DNA of 64,000 bases from Xenorhabdus sp. BG5. GTDB lineage: Bacteria > Pseudomonadota > Gammaproteobacteria > Enterobacterales > Enterobacteriaceae. Each line of letters opens with the position of its first letter. Within the stretch, counting starts at the first letter, position 1. Below the pieces are notes generated by a model that saw only the letters and a list, made by a program, of their open reading frames with translations, ran no database searches and was not told the DNA's origin. Shown piece after piece: positions 54,152 to 63,963 of this stretch. The position numbers and the translations under genes are program-made. The DNA lies in assembly GCF_015163665.1 (NCBI RefSeq), contig NZ_JADEUG010000002.1, positions 62,001-126,000 on the forward strand, in the 5' to 3' direction.

Positions 54152-55897
54152 CTAATCATGTGAATGCCCGGCAATTTGACAACCACACTCTCCGCCCCAA
54201 TTTTTCAGCTTGGAGGTTTTCCCAATTCCCGGATTTAAGGTATTAGTTGGATCAATCGTTTGATAGAAATGCTTAAGCTGTGGCTTAGCTTTATACAAGT
54301 GACCGACGTTATGTTCGGCAGGGTATTCAGCGCCGCGCTGATGCAAAATTTCCAGCATTTTTGTTTTCAATGCATGGATATCTGTCCCCTTTTTAACAAT
54401 ATAGTCCTGGTGGAATACATAGCACATAAAGTGCCCGTAATATAGCCGATGGACTAATGCTTCATTGATTTCGGCTGGCAAAGTTTCAAGCCATTCTCGA
54501 TCATTACGCCGCAAGGCAATATCCAATGCCAAAATATCTTCCACTTCATCGCTGTGAACAGCTTGGTAACAAATAGCGGCTCCTGCGGCTGCAAAACGAT
54601 GTAAGAATGCCTTCGCCCCTTCTTCTTGAGTACACGCAAAATACGCTCCATCAGCCTGCTGGAAGTAATTTTCCAGCCATTCATTCGCTTCTTTTATACC
54701 TTCACCTGACATTTTCAGCATTAGGTGATGTTCAAAACGATTTCGGTATTCTTTCAGGCGAGTCGGTAAATGGGAAGGTAATAAACGACTCAATCCCTGC
54801 ATGACACGATCTGTTAAATGTTCGGGTAAAAATGGCACCTTACCTAAAATAGCGTCCATTCGTCCTTTCAAATCAAAAAACATTGGCATTTTATCTGTGC
54901 CTAGTTTATCAATCATAATAAAGGTGTCTTTTCCATATATTTCTGCGATATCAAATATATCCCTATGCATATACTCGCCAGCGACTGGCAAATGCTGAAA
55001 ATTCGATAGAATATGACGCCGCAATTCTGTCAGTACTTCGGGTTGGTTAGTGCCGATATAAAAAACCTGTGAAGATAGCTCTGCCGGAAAAGTATCAAGT
55101 CGAACAGCAAAGACAACCAATTTACCCGCACAACCAGAGGCTTCAAACAGCCTGCGCTCATCAGCATTAAACCTTGATGGTGTATCTGCATCAACATCCC
55201 GCACACGCTGCGAGTATTCATAATCAGAAGCGACCCCGCCACTATGCTGAATATCTTCGGTTCGATAACGTTGCTCTTCCAGACAAGTCAAGATATCTTC
55301 AGGTTGATCACCCAACGATATTCCCAGATGGTTAATCAGTTCAGCGTCTCCCTGCTCATTAACCCGGCCATATAGAGCCATTTCAGTATAAGCTGGCCCG
55401 CGCCGAACCAAAGAACCTCCTGAGTTATTGCAAATCCCCCCAATAACGGATGCACCAATACAGGACGAACCGATAACTGAGTGTGGTTCGCGTCCCAATG
55501 GTTTCAATACTTTTTCTAAATGCCACAATGTACTACCAGGAAATGCAATAACTTGGTTTGTTGATGGAAGAATCTGAATTTTATCCATTCGTAAGGTACT
55601 AATAATAATTATATCGCGATCATAATCATTGCCACTCGGTGTAGATCCTTCCGTTAATCCAGTATTTGCTGCCTGCATCAAAATAATTTTATCGGCCTCA
55701 ACACAGGTTTTGAATACTCTCCACTGTTCTAATAATGATCCCGGAAATACAACGGCAAGGGCATCCCCTTGTCCAGAACGAAAGCCTTTACGGTAACGTT
55801 CCGTTTTTCGAGGTTCAGTGAGAATATGAGAAGATCCAACAATATTCGTGAGAGTGGCAATTAATCGCTGATTTGGGGGATTTTTGGCATCATTCAT
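54152..55897 (-). CDS. dld: Quinone-dependent D-lactate dehydrogenase
   Basis: FAD-linked peripheral membrane enzyme that oxidises D-lactate to pyruvate and reduces quinone. It is 581 aa (E. coli 571). The N-terminal FAD_binding_4 domain is at about residues 30-215, with ANTGLTEGSTPSGNDYDRD and the conserved GASVIGGICNNSGGS. The Lact-deh-memb domain (about 260-560) carries the basic membrane-binding segment. The C-terminal part includes HNVGHLYKAKPQLKHFYQ and NPGIGKTSK. It is separated from plaP by a 187-base gap with the plaP terminator. Confidence 0.95.
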   Translation of the reverse strand: MNDAKNPPNQRLIATLTNIVGSSHILTEPRKTERYRKGFRSGQGDALAVVFPGSLLEQWRVFKTCVEADKIILMQAANTGLTEGSTPSGNDYDRDIIIISTLRMDKIQILPSTNQVIAFPGSTLWHLEKVLKPLGREPHSVIGSSCIGASVIGGICNNSGGSLVRRGPAYTEMALYGRVNEQGDAELINHLGISLGDQPEDILTCLEEQRYRTEDIQHSGGVASDYEYSQRVRDVDADTPSRFNADERRLFEASGCAGKLVVFAVRLDTFPAELSSQVFYIGTNQPEVLTELRRHILSNFQHLPVAGEYMHRDIFDIAEIYGKDTFIMIDKLGTDKMPMFFDLKGRMDAILGKVPFLPEHLTDRVMQGLSRLLPSHLPTRLKEYRNRFEHHLMLKMSGEGIKEANEWLENYFQQADGAYFACTQEEGAKAFLHRFAAAGAAICYQAVHSDEVEDILALDIALRRNDREWLETLPAEINEALVHRLYYGHFMCYVFHQDYIVKKGTDIHALKTKMLEILHQRGAEYPAEHNVGHLYKAKPQLKHFYQTIDPTNTLNPGIGKTSKLKNWGGECGCQIAGHSHD

Positions 55898-56026
55898 AAT
55901 CGTTCTCTTACCTTACTTGAGCCAGACAGACAGGCTTTTAATGAAAACTGGCATGGAAATTTTCTTATTATATGATGTTTTTTGATAAGATTTGTATGAT
56001 TTATGCTCTCTTTTGTTATTTCAGAT

Positions 56027-56057
56027 AAAAAAACAGCACCTGACGATGCTGTTTTTT
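56027..56057 (-). terminator. Terminator of plaP
   Basis: Stem AAAAAACAGCA / TGCTGTTTTTT with an eight-base loop. On the minus strand a T-run follows. It lies 28 bases beyond the plaP stop. Confidence 0.85.
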
Positions 56058-56084
56058 AGAACAAAATACTGAAATGTTTTCTGA

Positions 56085-57470
56085 TTATGATTCAGTAAAC
56101 TGCGGCATTGGTTGGCGGAAGCTACGAGTCAGGAAAAACATGTAAATAAGACCAATGCCTCCCCAGATCAAGCCTAACTCCATCGAATTTGATTCTAAAT
56201 TCATCCATAAAACACCCACAGTTGCAGCCCCAAGAAGTGGCAAAATCAAGAAATTGAGGGTGTCTTTCAAGGTATTATTACGACGTTCACGAACATAGAA
56301 TTGAGAAATCACCGATAAATTAACGAACGTAAAAGCAACCAATGCGCCAAAATTGATCAGTGCCGTCGCAGTCACCAGATCCAACCAACATGCTGATAAG
56401 GCGACAATACCAACCAATATCACGTTAATGGCTGGTGTACGCCATTTAGGGTGAATATACGCAAATATTTTTTCAGGCAGTACACCGTCACGTCCCATGA
56501 CATAGAGCAAACGAGATACACCCGCATGTGCAGCCATACCCGAAGCCATTACCGTGACACTGGAGAATATGAGAATCACATACTGGAATAACGCACCAGC
56601 AACATAAAGAATAATTTCTGGCTGGGAAGCGTCTGGGTTTTTAAACCGAGAAATATCCGGGAAATAGAGCTGTAAGAAATAAGATACTGCAATGAAGATC
56701 ATACCACCAATTAACGCAGTCAGGAAAATCGCTTTAGGGACAACTTTACCTGCATTTGGTGTTTCTTCCGACAAAGAGCTAATGCCATCAAACCCAAGAA
56801 ATGAGAAGCAAAGTATTGTCGCACCAGTAATCATCGGAATTAATTGGGCTTCCTCTGATGTAAATGGCTGAATACTCAGTAACGTTCCTGCACCTTCTCC
56901 ATTATAAACACCACGGATCATTAGCCCAACAAGTATTACCATAACAACAATCTGGACAATCACAACGATGCTATTGATATTAGCAACGACATTGATGCCA
57001 CTCAGATTGATGATTGTCATAAGTGCAGTCAACATGACTACAAAGATCCATGGTTCAATACCAGGGAACAAAGCCTGTAGGTAAATCTTTGCCAATAATA
57101 TATTGATCATCGGCATCAACATATAATCCAGTAAAGAAGACCAACCCACCATAAATCCAAGATGGGGGCTCATTGATTTTTGTACGTAAGTATAAGCAGA
57201 ACCCGCCGATGGAAAACGCTTTATTAATTTTCCATAACTTAGCGCTGTAAATAAAATTGCAGTTAATGCAATAGCATAAGATGTCGCAACATGCCCACCG
57301 GTCAAACCAGAAACAATGCCAAATGTATCAAAAATAGTCATTGGCTGCAGATAGGCAAGCCCCATCATAACGACTTGAAACAGAGTCAATGTTCTTCTTA
57401 GTTGAACGCGGTTGTCAGCATTGGCTTGGTTAATACCAAGTGCAGTAGGAGTAGTAGTATTATGCAACAT
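56085..57470 (-). CDS. plaP: Putrescine importer PlaP (APC family)
   Basis: Proton-driven putrescine uptake in the inner membrane. In E. coli PlaP supports surface motility. It is 461 aa (E. coli 452), about 12 membrane helices. Very close over the core: [56 protein letters not shown], and [19 protein letters not shown]. The start at 57470 has GGGAGG eight bases upstream, inside the end of the upstream leader ORF that overlaps it by 11 bases. In E. coli plaP is near sbcB too. Confidence 0.93.
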   Translation of the reverse strand: MLHNTTTPTALGINQANADNRVQLRRTLTLFQVVMMGLAYLQPMTIFDTFGIVSGLTGGHVATSYAIALTAILFTALSYGKLIKRFPSAGSAYTYVQKSMSPHLGFMVGWSSLLDYMLMPMINILLAKIYLQALFPGIEPWIFVVMLTALMTIINLSGINVVANINSIVVIVQIVVMVILVGLMIRGVYNGEGAGTLLSIQPFTSEEAQLIPMITGATILCFSFLGFDGISSLSEETPNAGKVVPKAIFLTALIGGMIFIAVSYFLQLYFPDISRFKNPDASQPEIILYVAGALFQYVILIFSSVTVMASGMAAHAGVSRLLYVMGRDGVLPEKIFAYIHPKWRTPAINVILVGIVALSACWLDLVTATALINFGALVAFTFVNLSVISQFYVRERRNNTLKDTLNFLILPLLGAATVGVLWMNLESNSMELGLIWGGIGLIYMFFLTRSFRQPMPQFTES

Positions 57471-57672
57471 GAGCGAAACCTCCCATAACTTCGATTTGGG
57501 TACTGATACAACTACTTAATCGATAGTTACTGGGAAGACTTCGCTTCTGTCTATAAACAGAAAAGAAAGAAGAATTGGTGAACGGTGAATTGACAGAGGG
57601 TCGTGCCCCATAGTCATCGTTGCAGCAACGAGCGCCAATTGGCACAAGTGCAAAAGAGAATAATTGCTCCAT
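57460..57672 (-). CDS. Putative 70-aa leader ORF translationally coupled to plaP
   Basis: From ATG 57672 to TAA 57460, overlapping the plaP start. GAGGA lies nine bases upstream of its ATG, a good ribosome site. The plaP ribosome site GGGAGG and its ATG are within its last codons (GGFAHVA), the usual layout for coupled translation. The product begins [20 protein letters not shown] and is rich in Ser and Cys, without a membrane segment. I do not recognise the family. It may be a regulatory leader peptide for polyamine or amino-acid sensing, as with speFL upstream of speF in E. coli; that is analogy only. Confidence 0.45.
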   Translation of the reverse strand: MEQLFSFALVPIGARCCNDDYGARPSVNSPFTNSSFFSVYRQKRSLPSNYRLSSCISTQIEVMGGFAHVA

Positions 57673-57781
57673 ATTTGCATTCCTCAGTACAGCAACCCCG
57701 TTTCAATTATGGTTGCTTGTGGTCAATATCGATCCGGAACAGAATCCGGCCTCTTGGTGTTGTAAAAAATAATTCAAAGCA

Positions 57782-57821
57782 AAAAAAATAACTGATGCAT
57801 ATTTACACACCAGTTATTTTT
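57782..57821 (-). terminator. Attenuator-like hairpin in the plaP leader
   Basis: On the minus strand: AAAAATAACTG, 16-base loop, CAGTTATTTTT and further T to eight. The stem is AT-rich and so only moderately stable. It lies about 110 bases before the 70-aa leader ORF, and its 5' arm overlaps a possible nine-codon frame. Confidence 0.45.
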
Positions 57822-58030
57822 AGTGCACGCATTTTGCACTTCAAGTTTAGAAATAGCAAGCGCGATAACACTAAAAATTTATTATTTTTTACGACACTAC
57901 AGAGCCTTATGGAGTAGGCTCTTACTGAGTTAGTGCTGAAACTAAACGCCATCAGATCCGTAGATTGGCCTTTGATAAGTTTTTAGCACAGAGGAGAACT
58001 ATTTACCATTTAATTACGATGTTCTGATAG

Positions 58031-58074
58031 CAAAAAAATCATCCCATCATGACAAAATTGATAACGGGATGATT
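58031..58074 (-). terminator. Terminator of the iron ABC operon
   Basis: On the minus strand: AATCATCCC, 20-base loop, GGGATGATT followed by TTTTT. It lies about 150 bases past the ATPase gene stop. Confidence 0.7.
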
Positions 58075-58220
58075 CTATAGGATGTCCAGATGTTAAGTAT
58101 AATGATTAATATTTATAAAAAAGAGAAATATTAATTAAAAATAGTAATTAAATTATTCCTGTTAGTGTTATATTTATCAAATTACACTTTAATTTTATTA
58201 AAGTGAATTATCGCCTTATT

Positions 58221-59009
58221 CTAACTCACTAATTCTGTCACTAGACCATCAATTAATACTTGCAGTATTCCCTGAGAACAACGTTCAATTCGGCCTTTAA
58301 TGCCATAAACTTCTGCCAAGCTACTTGGTGTAATAACCTGCTCAGGTTTACCTTCAGAAATTAATTTACCTTTTTTTAGCATTAACACATGGTCACCATG
58401 GCGCAATGCAATATTAATATCGTGAACAACAACAATCGTAATAATATTACGACGGCGCGTTTCACGTGCAACTAAATCCATGACATGGTATTGGTAATTT
58501 AAATCCAGCGCACTTAATGGCTCATCTAATAATAATAATGTCGGACGGCGGATTAATGATTGAGCCAATCCAACTAACTGCTTTTGACCACCAGATAGTT
58601 GATCCAAATAGCTAAGCGCCAAATGCTCAATACCAAGCTGGCGTAACAGTTCCATGACTTCCTGTTCACATTGGCTATTACTCACGCCCCCCGATGCTCG
58701 TTGAGCAACGATCACCGATTCCAATACATGAAGATGAACACCTGCTGGTAATGATTGAGGCAAATAAACGACATTTTGGGCACGTTGGGCAAAATTCATC
58801 TTCATCAGATCCTGCCCATCCAACAACAGTTCACCACTGGCTTTATTCAATCCCGCCAGCGAACGTAGAAGTGTGGATTTACCACAACCATTCGGCCCCA
58901 ACAATACAGTGATTTGACCACACGGCAATGCATTGATATCCAGATTTTCAATCACGGAGTGCTTTGGATATCCCGCCGTCAGGCAATTGATTTTTAATCC
59001 CTGACTCAT
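58221..59009 (-). CDS. Iron/siderophore ABC transporter ATPase
   Basis: FecE/FepC-type ATPase. It is 262 aa. Walker A is GPNGCGKSTL (38-47), the signature LSGGQKQLVGLAQSL is near 138, Walker B is LLLLDEPLSALD, and the switch His is in VVVHDINIALRHGDHV. It overlaps the permease by four bases. With the two upstream genes it forms a binding-protein, permease, ATPase set for ferric siderophore or similar iron chelate. It resembles Yersinia YiuC. The ligand is inferred. No outer-membrane receptor gene is in the window. Confidence 0.88.
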   Translation of the reverse strand: MSQGLKINCLTAGYPKHSVIENLDINALPCGQITVLLGPNGCGKSTLLRSLAGLNKASGELLLDGQDLMKMNFAQRAQNVVYLPQSLPAGVHLHVLESVIVAQRASGGVSNSQCEQEVMELLRQLGIEHLALSYLDQLSGGQKQLVGLAQSLIRRPTLLLLDEPLSALDLNYQYHVMDLVARETRRRNIITIVVVHDINIALRHGDHVLMLKKGKLISEGKPEQVITPSSLAEVYGIKGRIERCSQGILQVLIDGLVTELVS

Positions 59010-60091
59010 ACATTCCCCCTATGGCGTAAGACTATGCTAAGGAAGAAAGGCACACCAACCAACGATGTCACTATCCCAACCGGTATGATAATGCCCGGTA
59101 TCAGATTCTTAGAAGCAATGGAAGCCATGGACAAAACTAATGCACCAATCAACGCACTTGCAGGCAAGAAGAAGCGGTGATCTTCACCAAACATTATTCT
59201 GGCGATATGAGGAGCCACCAATCCAATAAAAGCAATAGGGCCAACAAATGCAACTGCCAATGCCGTCAGGATACTGATACGCAACAATGTTCCCAAACGA
59301 AGGCGGCTAATATTGATTCCAAAACTGATAGCACGGTCTTCTCCCAGACGCAATGCAGTCAATTTCCAAGAATTGCTCAATGAGAAAGGTGCAATGACAG
59401 AGAAAACTAACACCATAATGCCCAATTTTTCCCATGTCGCCCTGGCAAGGCTACCCATTGTCCAGAAAACCAATCCCTGTAAGGTATCTTCCGTAGCGAT
59501 AAATTGCATCATCGAAACTAACGCTTCGAAGGTAAATACCATCGCAATCCCAAACAACACAACACCTGAAGTTGCAACTCTCGTCCAGCGGGTAATGCCA
59601 TCAAGCATCAAGGAGGCCAATAATGCAAAGAGAAAAGCGTTTGCGGAAATAAACCACTGATCCGGTACTCCCGGAATACCAATGCCAAGCACAATGGCTA
59701 ATGCCGCACCAAAAGAAGCAGCATTGGAAACCCCCAACGTAAATGGGCTGGCTAGCGGGTTATTTAAAATTGTCTGCATTTCAGCACCGGCCAGTCCAAG
59801 CGATAGGCCGATCGCTACCGCCATCAGGGCATAAGGCAATCGAATATCCCAAACAATTACCCGTGTTGCTGCGTTAACACTCTCTGGTGAAAACAGGGTT
59901 TGCCAGAGGGCTTGCAGTGATAACCCTGATGGTCCTATTGTAAAATCCAGTACAACAGAAATGCCAATCGCCAAGACGATGAATAATATCCATGCAATAC
60001 GTCGGCGCAGGATATGACGATAATGTGCTTTTATATCGCACTCACTCAATTGTTTTTTCACCATTGGCATAGGCTCGGTAGTGACACTCAT
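59006..60091 (-). CDS. Iron/siderophore ABC transporter permease
   Basis: FecCD-family inner-membrane permease. It is 361 aa. The first helix follows a basic N-terminus (HYRHILRRRIAWILF), with about 8-10 helices in total. The family motifs LSLGLAGAEMQTILNNPLASP, GPIAFIGLVAPHIARIMFGEDHR and GIVTSLVGVPFFLSIV are present. Only one permease gene is present, so the channel is probably a homodimer. It overlaps the ATPase by four bases and lies 19 bases after the binding protein. Yersinia YiuB-like. Confidence 0.88.
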   Translation of the reverse strand: MSVTTEPMPMVKKQLSECDIKAHYRHILRRRIAWILFIVLAIGISVVLDFTIGPSGLSLQALWQTLFSPESVNAATRVIVWDIRLPYALMAVAIGLSLGLAGAEMQTILNNPLASPFTLGVSNAASFGAALAIVLGIGIPGVPDQWFISANAFLFALLASLMLDGITRWTRVATSGVVLFGIAMVFTFEALVSMMQFIATEDTLQGLVFWTMGSLARATWEKLGIMVLVFSVIAPFSLSNSWKLTALRLGEDRAISFGINISRLRLGTLLRISILTALAVAFVGPIAFIGLVAPHIARIMFGEDHRFFLPASALIGALVLSMASIASKNLIPGIIIPVGIVTSLVGVPFFLSIVLRHRGNV

Positions 60092-60110
60092 TTTTATTAC
60101 CTGCTACTGC

Positions 60111-61262
60111 TTATTTCTCGCTGACCCAATATGTGCCTACCGGTTCAATAGCCAAGAATTTATTGTGAAGTTCTTTCAATGTTTGTTGCGGATCTAAATC
60201 AGCGAATTTTTCAGGATAGAACCATTTAGCAAAAACTTGAGTAACAACAACATTATAAGGAGAGTTATAGTAGTGATGCCAAATAGCATAGCTACGCCCT
60301 TCCTTCACAGCAGTTAAGTTATTGATACCTTTACGTTCAGTGATTTCTTTCAAGCCTGCGCGGGTTGTATCGGCAGAAGTTTGGGCTCCCATTTTGATCC
60401 CTTTACCTTTATCACCTGGATCTTGCGCACCGCTTGCGATGTAAATATAAGGATCTTCAGCAATGACTTTTTCCAGATTCATTGTACCCAATGGAGAAGG
60501 CAGTACTTCTTTGGCGATATTTTTGCCTCCAGCCAAATCAATGAAGTTCCCCATATTCCCGTTACCTGCCGTACCACAGCAATCTTCACTAAAACCTGCC
60601 AGAAGCTCAATAAATACAGAAGGCTTCTCAGCGTCTGGTATACGATCCGTAATATCAGTGACTAATTTTAAATTTTTTTCATAAAAATCAGCGTAAGCAT
60701 TAGCCTGATCTTCACGATGCAAGATTTTGCCCAGCATACGGATGCTAGGTAATGTATTTTTCAGGGGATCGTTGCGGAAATCGACAAAAACAACAGGGAC
60801 ACCTGCTTTCTCCAACTGCTTCACCAACTCACTGTTTTTTCCTGGGCCATGTCCAGACAGACCAAAAATGGCAACGTCAGGATTAAGGGTCAGCACTTTT
60901 TCAGAGCTAACACTGTCAGCGCTAGTGTTACCAATCAGAGGGATATTATCGATTTCAGGAAATTTAGCTTTATAAATAGCGTAAGTTTGTGGATCCAGTT
61001 TACGGAAATCACCTTGCCAACCAGCGATACGAGCCAGAGGTTTATCTCCTTCCAATATGGCAACAGAATGGAATAGACGACCTTCACCTAACAAGATACG
61101 ATTGACTTTCTCTGGCACCTCAACAGTACGTCCAGCAACATCAGTGACTGTTTCAGCCCAAGATGCAAAACTTGCCACCATGGCAGAACCCGCCATTAGA
61201 CTGATACTCATACTTTTCACGACTGCTCGAAATACAAACTTCACTTTAGTTAGCCTCTTCAT
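60111..61262 (-). CDS. Iron/siderophore ABC transporter substrate-binding protein
   Basis: 383 aa from ATG 61262. A possible alternative is GTG 61244, which has AGAGG nine bases upstream. The signal peptide ends near ASWA-ET, so it is periplasmic and not lipid-anchored (no lipobox Cys). The mature part starts VTDVAGRTVEVPEKVNRILL, typical of the FepB/BtuF fold. Two adjacent Cys are in SEDCCGTAGNGNMG. It resembles Yersinia YiuA (iron uptake). It heads a three-gene operon, with a promoter overlapping a Fur-like box. Exact ligand unknown. Confidence 0.85.
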   Translation of the reverse strand: MKRLTKVKFVFRAVVKSMSISLMAGSAMVASFASWAETVTDVAGRTVEVPEKVNRILLGEGRLFHSVAILEGDKPLARIAGWQGDFRKLDPQTYAIYKAKFPEIDNIPLIGNTSADSVSSEKVLTLNPDVAIFGLSGHGPGKNSELVKQLEKAGVPVVFVDFRNDPLKNTLPSIRMLGKILHREDQANAYADFYEKNLKLVTDITDRIPDAEKPSVFIELLAGFSEDCCGTAGNGNMGNFIDLAGGKNIAKEVLPSPLGTMNLEKVIAEDPYIYIASGAQDPGDKGKGIKMGAQTSADTTRAGLKEITERKGINNLTAVKEGRSYAIWHHYYNSPYNVVVTQVFAKWFYPEKFADLDPQQTLKELHNKFLAIEPVGTYWVSEK

Positions 61263-61280
61263 GCAACAATTGTGCTGCTA

Positions 61281-61309
61281 ACAATAAAGCAAATAAGAAT
61301 ACTTATCAA
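61281..61309 (-). promoter_or_regulatory. Promoter of the iron ABC operon
   Basis: On the minus strand: TTGATA (61309-61304), 17-base spacer, TATTGT (61286-61281), about 20 bases before the binding-protein ATG. It overlaps the Fur-like box. Confidence 0.6.
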
Positions 61310-61310
61310 T
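61292..61310. promoter_or_regulatory. Possible Fur box at the iron ABC promoter
   Basis: AATAAGAATACTTATCAAT matches 11 of 19 Fur-consensus positions and contains the inverted repeat ATAAG-AATA-CTTAT. It covers the -35 and spacer, a place where Fur would block polymerase. A weak match on sequence alone; context helps. Confidence 0.45.
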
Positions 61311-61372
61311 GCGATTGGAATGGTATAGCCGAAATTTACCATCGATATTTTTTCCCTGATTTCCTGAAAAAT

Positions 61373-61409
61373 AAAAACTGCCAATTCCATCACAGAACAG
61401 GCAGTTTTT
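61373..61409 (-). terminator. Terminator of lysP
   Basis: Ten-base stem AAAAACTGCC / GGCAGTTTTT with a 17-base loop, followed on the minus strand by ATTTTTC. It lies about 65 bases beyond the lysP stop. Confidence 0.85.
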
Positions 61410-61473
61410 CGTAAAACAAAAGCAACAATGCTTCAATTAACAATTATCAATTCATTAATGATTAGTTAACGGA

Positions 61474-62961
61474 TTATTCTTTGTCGGTATATTTGAATGC
61501 TGGAAATTCCATCTCACTGTACTTAACAAAGCGAGTTTTCTTTTTCAGCTTGTAACTAAGCCAAATAAGCAGAAATAACGGGATGCCAATGTAGGTCGCG
61601 GTTACTCCGTACCAGTCGATCTTATCTTGCAAAAATGCCTGATAATTTTGGCCCAACGTAATAACTAAACATAAGATAAAGGCAAAAATCGGCCCAATCG
61701 GGAAGAAACCTGAGCGATATGGCAGATCATTGATATCCAAACCTTGGGCGACATAGCCTTTACGAAAGCGGTAATGGCTGATTGCAATTCCAAGCCATGC
61801 GATAAATCCGGTCATACCTGAGGTATTCAATAACCACAAATAGACTGTTTGATTACCAAACATGGAACTAAGAAAACACAGTCCTGCTACCACGGTTGTA
61901 GCATAAAGCGCATTACGCGGAACACCACCTTTAGACAAATGACCAAAAATTCTCGGTGCCTTACCCTCTTTTGCTAGCGTAAATAGCATACGGGTGGAAG
62001 CATACATCCCTGAGTTTCCCGCTGACAGAACAGCAGTTAATATCACCGCATTCATTATTGCAGCCGCTGATAATAAACCCGCATTTTCAAATACCAGCGT
62101 AAATGGACTCACACTGATATCTTTCACGCCATTGCGCAACAAATTAGGATCAGTATAAGGAATGATCAGGCTGATGATTAAAATCGCAAACACATAGAAC
62201 AATAAGATACGCCAGAATACCTTGCGCACTGCACGAGGAATATTTTTTGCCGGATCTTTCGATTCCCCTGCGGTAATACCTATCAGCTCTGTCCCTTGGA
62301 AGGAGAAACCGACAATCATTGCCACCCCGATCATGGCTGCAAAGCCACCCGCAAAAGGAGCGTCATCAATTGCCCAATTATGCCAACCTGCACCTTCAGC
62401 GCCTTTCATGATGCCAGCAATCATTAAAATGCCAACGGCAATGAACACGATAACCGTGGAAACTTTGATCAAGGAGAACCAATATTCTGCTTCACCAAAT
62501 CCTTTGACGGAAATGAAGTTCAAAAGAAAAATCAGGGCAAGAAATAACGCACTCCATACCCAACCAGGAACATCATCAAACCAATATCCCATCACCAGTT
62601 GCGCAGCGACAAGGTCAACCGCAATCGTCACCGCCCAGTTGTACCAATAATTCCATCCCAATGCGAAGCCAAAACCCTCATCAACATATTTGGAACCATA
62701 AGTTGAAAACGACCCTGAAACTGGCATGAACGCGGCCAATTCACCTAAACTGGTCATCAAGAAGTAGACCATTAAGCCAATTAATGCATAGGAAAGTAAA
62801 GCCCCACCAGGGCCAGCCTGAGAAATGGTTGCGCCAGAAGCAACAAATAATCCTGTGCCAATTGATCCACCTATGGCAATCATTGCCATATGTCGTGCTT
62901 TTAATTCACGGCGCAGGGTTGTTGGAGCCTGATCCCGTGGCATACTTTCTTCGCGAGACAT
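61474..62961 (-). CDS. lysP: Lysine-specific permease LysP
   Basis: Proton-coupled lysine importer of the APC superfamily; in E. coli it also inhibits CadC when lysine is low. It is 495 aa (E. coli 489), about 12 helices. The helix-1 signature is AIGGSIGTGLFVASGATISQ, and the conserved GFSFQGTELIGITAGESKDP is near residue 220. A very close match to E. coli over most of the length. AGGAA lies before the ATG. The order lysP-yeiE is as in E. coli. Confidence 0.96.
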   Translation of the reverse strand: MSREESMPRDQAPTTLRRELKARHMAMIAIGGSIGTGLFVASGATISQAGPGGALLSYALIGLMVYFLMTSLGELAAFMPVSGSFSTYGSKYVDEGFGFALGWNYWYNWAVTIAVDLVAAQLVMGYWFDDVPGWVWSALFLALIFLLNFISVKGFGEAEYWFSLIKVSTVIVFIAVGILMIAGIMKGAEGAGWHNWAIDDAPFAGGFAAMIGVAMIVGFSFQGTELIGITAGESKDPAKNIPRAVRKVFWRILLFYVFAILIISLIIPYTDPNLLRNGVKDISVSPFTLVFENAGLLSAAAIMNAVILTAVLSAGNSGMYASTRMLFTLAKEGKAPRIFGHLSKGGVPRNALYATTVVAGLCFLSSMFGNQTVYLWLLNTSGMTGFIAWLGIAISHYRFRKGYVAQGLDINDLPYRSGFFPIGPIFAFILCLVITLGQNYQAFLQDKIDWYGVTATYIGIPLFLLIWLSYKLKKKTRFVKYSEMEFPAFKYTDKE

Positions 62962-63099
62962 TCTATTCCTATATCATTTAAAATAAATTTAATGCGGAAT
63001 TGTAACAAATCCTCGTCTCCAGAATAGCAACGATTCGTGGTTATAAGATACCTTCATAATCCACAGCCAATTATTAGCTACACGATTATATTCTCAATA

Positions 63100-63963
63100 T
63101 TAGTTACAATAACTCAGTAACTTCCGTAACGCATTGGATATATGTTTTTGGCGGTGGTAAATCAGGTACAAGGTGCGATTGAGGCTAAGTTTAGGAATAA
63201 CAAGTTCAGATAATGTGCCATTTTTCAATTGTTCCTGGACAACTCGTCGGGAAAGACAACTGATTCCCATTCCATATTGAACAGCATGTTTAATGGCTTC
63301 CGAATTACCTAACTCCATCGCAATATTGAATCTCGGCATTTGTGAGAACAAAAGATGATCCAAGATTTCTCTTGTTCCTGAACCTTTTTCTCTCAATATC
63401 CAGGGCGCCTTGATCAAATCTTCCACGCTAAGCTCACCTTGCAACAGCGGGCTTTCTGGAGAGGAAAAAACGATCAACTCATCTTTCATCCATGGTTGTG
63501 TGATCAACTCAGGATCGTGACACAATCCTTCAATCAATCCTAAATCAACACGAAACTCAGCAACTGCCTTGATTACGTCTCCAGTATTACTGATATTCAA
63601 TTCCAGTGGTGTCTCAGGATAATCCTGACGATACCTCGCCAACATTTCAGGTAGCATATAATTGCCAATCGTGCTGCTAGCCGCTAACCGCAATGCGCCC
63701 AATTCCAGTTTGAAAAGCTGTTCCACTTCACCAGCCTGTTCAAGTAATGCCAATGCCTTAGGATAGAGTAAACGCCCATGTTCATTGGTGACCAGACGTT
63801 TTCCGACTCTATCAAACAGTTGTACTCCCAACTGTCCTTCAAGATCTGTTAGTGAAGCACTCACCGCAGATTGTGATAACGCTAATTGCTGAGAAGCCTG
63901 TGTCGTTGAACCACTTTTCAGAACTTCTGCAAAAATCTCCAGTTGTCTCAGAGTGATACGCAT
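63100..63963 (-). CDS. yeiE: LysR-type regulator YeiE
   Basis: LysR-family transcription factor. E. coli YeiE has been linked to iron- and sulfite-related regulation. It is 287 aa (E. coli 293). The N-terminal winged HTH is at about residues 1-60 ([20 protein letters not shown]), then a linker helix. The substrate domain has [20 protein letters not shown] and the conserved [20 protein letters not shown]. Adjacent to lysP as in E. coli. The start is 37 bases from the window end, so its promoter is mostly outside. Confidence 0.94.
   Translation of the reverse strand: MRITLRQLEIFAEVLKSGSTTQASQQLALSQSAVSASLTDLEGQLGVQLFDRVGKRLVTNEHGRLLYPKALALLEQAGEVEQLFKLELGALRLAASSTIGNYMLPEMLARYRQDYPETPLELNISNTGDVIKAVAEFRVDLGLIEGLCHDPELITQPWMKDELIVFSSPESPLLQGELSVEDLIKAPWILREKGSGTREILDHLLFSQMPRFNIAMELGNSEAIKHAVQYGMGISCLSRRVVQEQLKNGTLSELVIPKLSLNRTLYLIYHRQKHISNALRKLLSYCN

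Larger units (their letters stand above)
57673..58220 (-). other. plaP upstream leader region
   Basis: 548 bases. From the right it holds the terminator of the iron ABC operon (58031-58074), an AGAGCCT/AGGCTCT hairpin (57901-57922), a nine-codon frame (MRALKITGV) near 57800-57829, a T-rich terminator-like hairpin (57782-57821), a CCGGA/TCCGG hairpin near 57740 and a GCAACC/GGTTGC stem near 57700. The plaP promoter is not clear. The stacking of short frames and hairpins looks like a regulatory leader. Confidence 0.45.
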
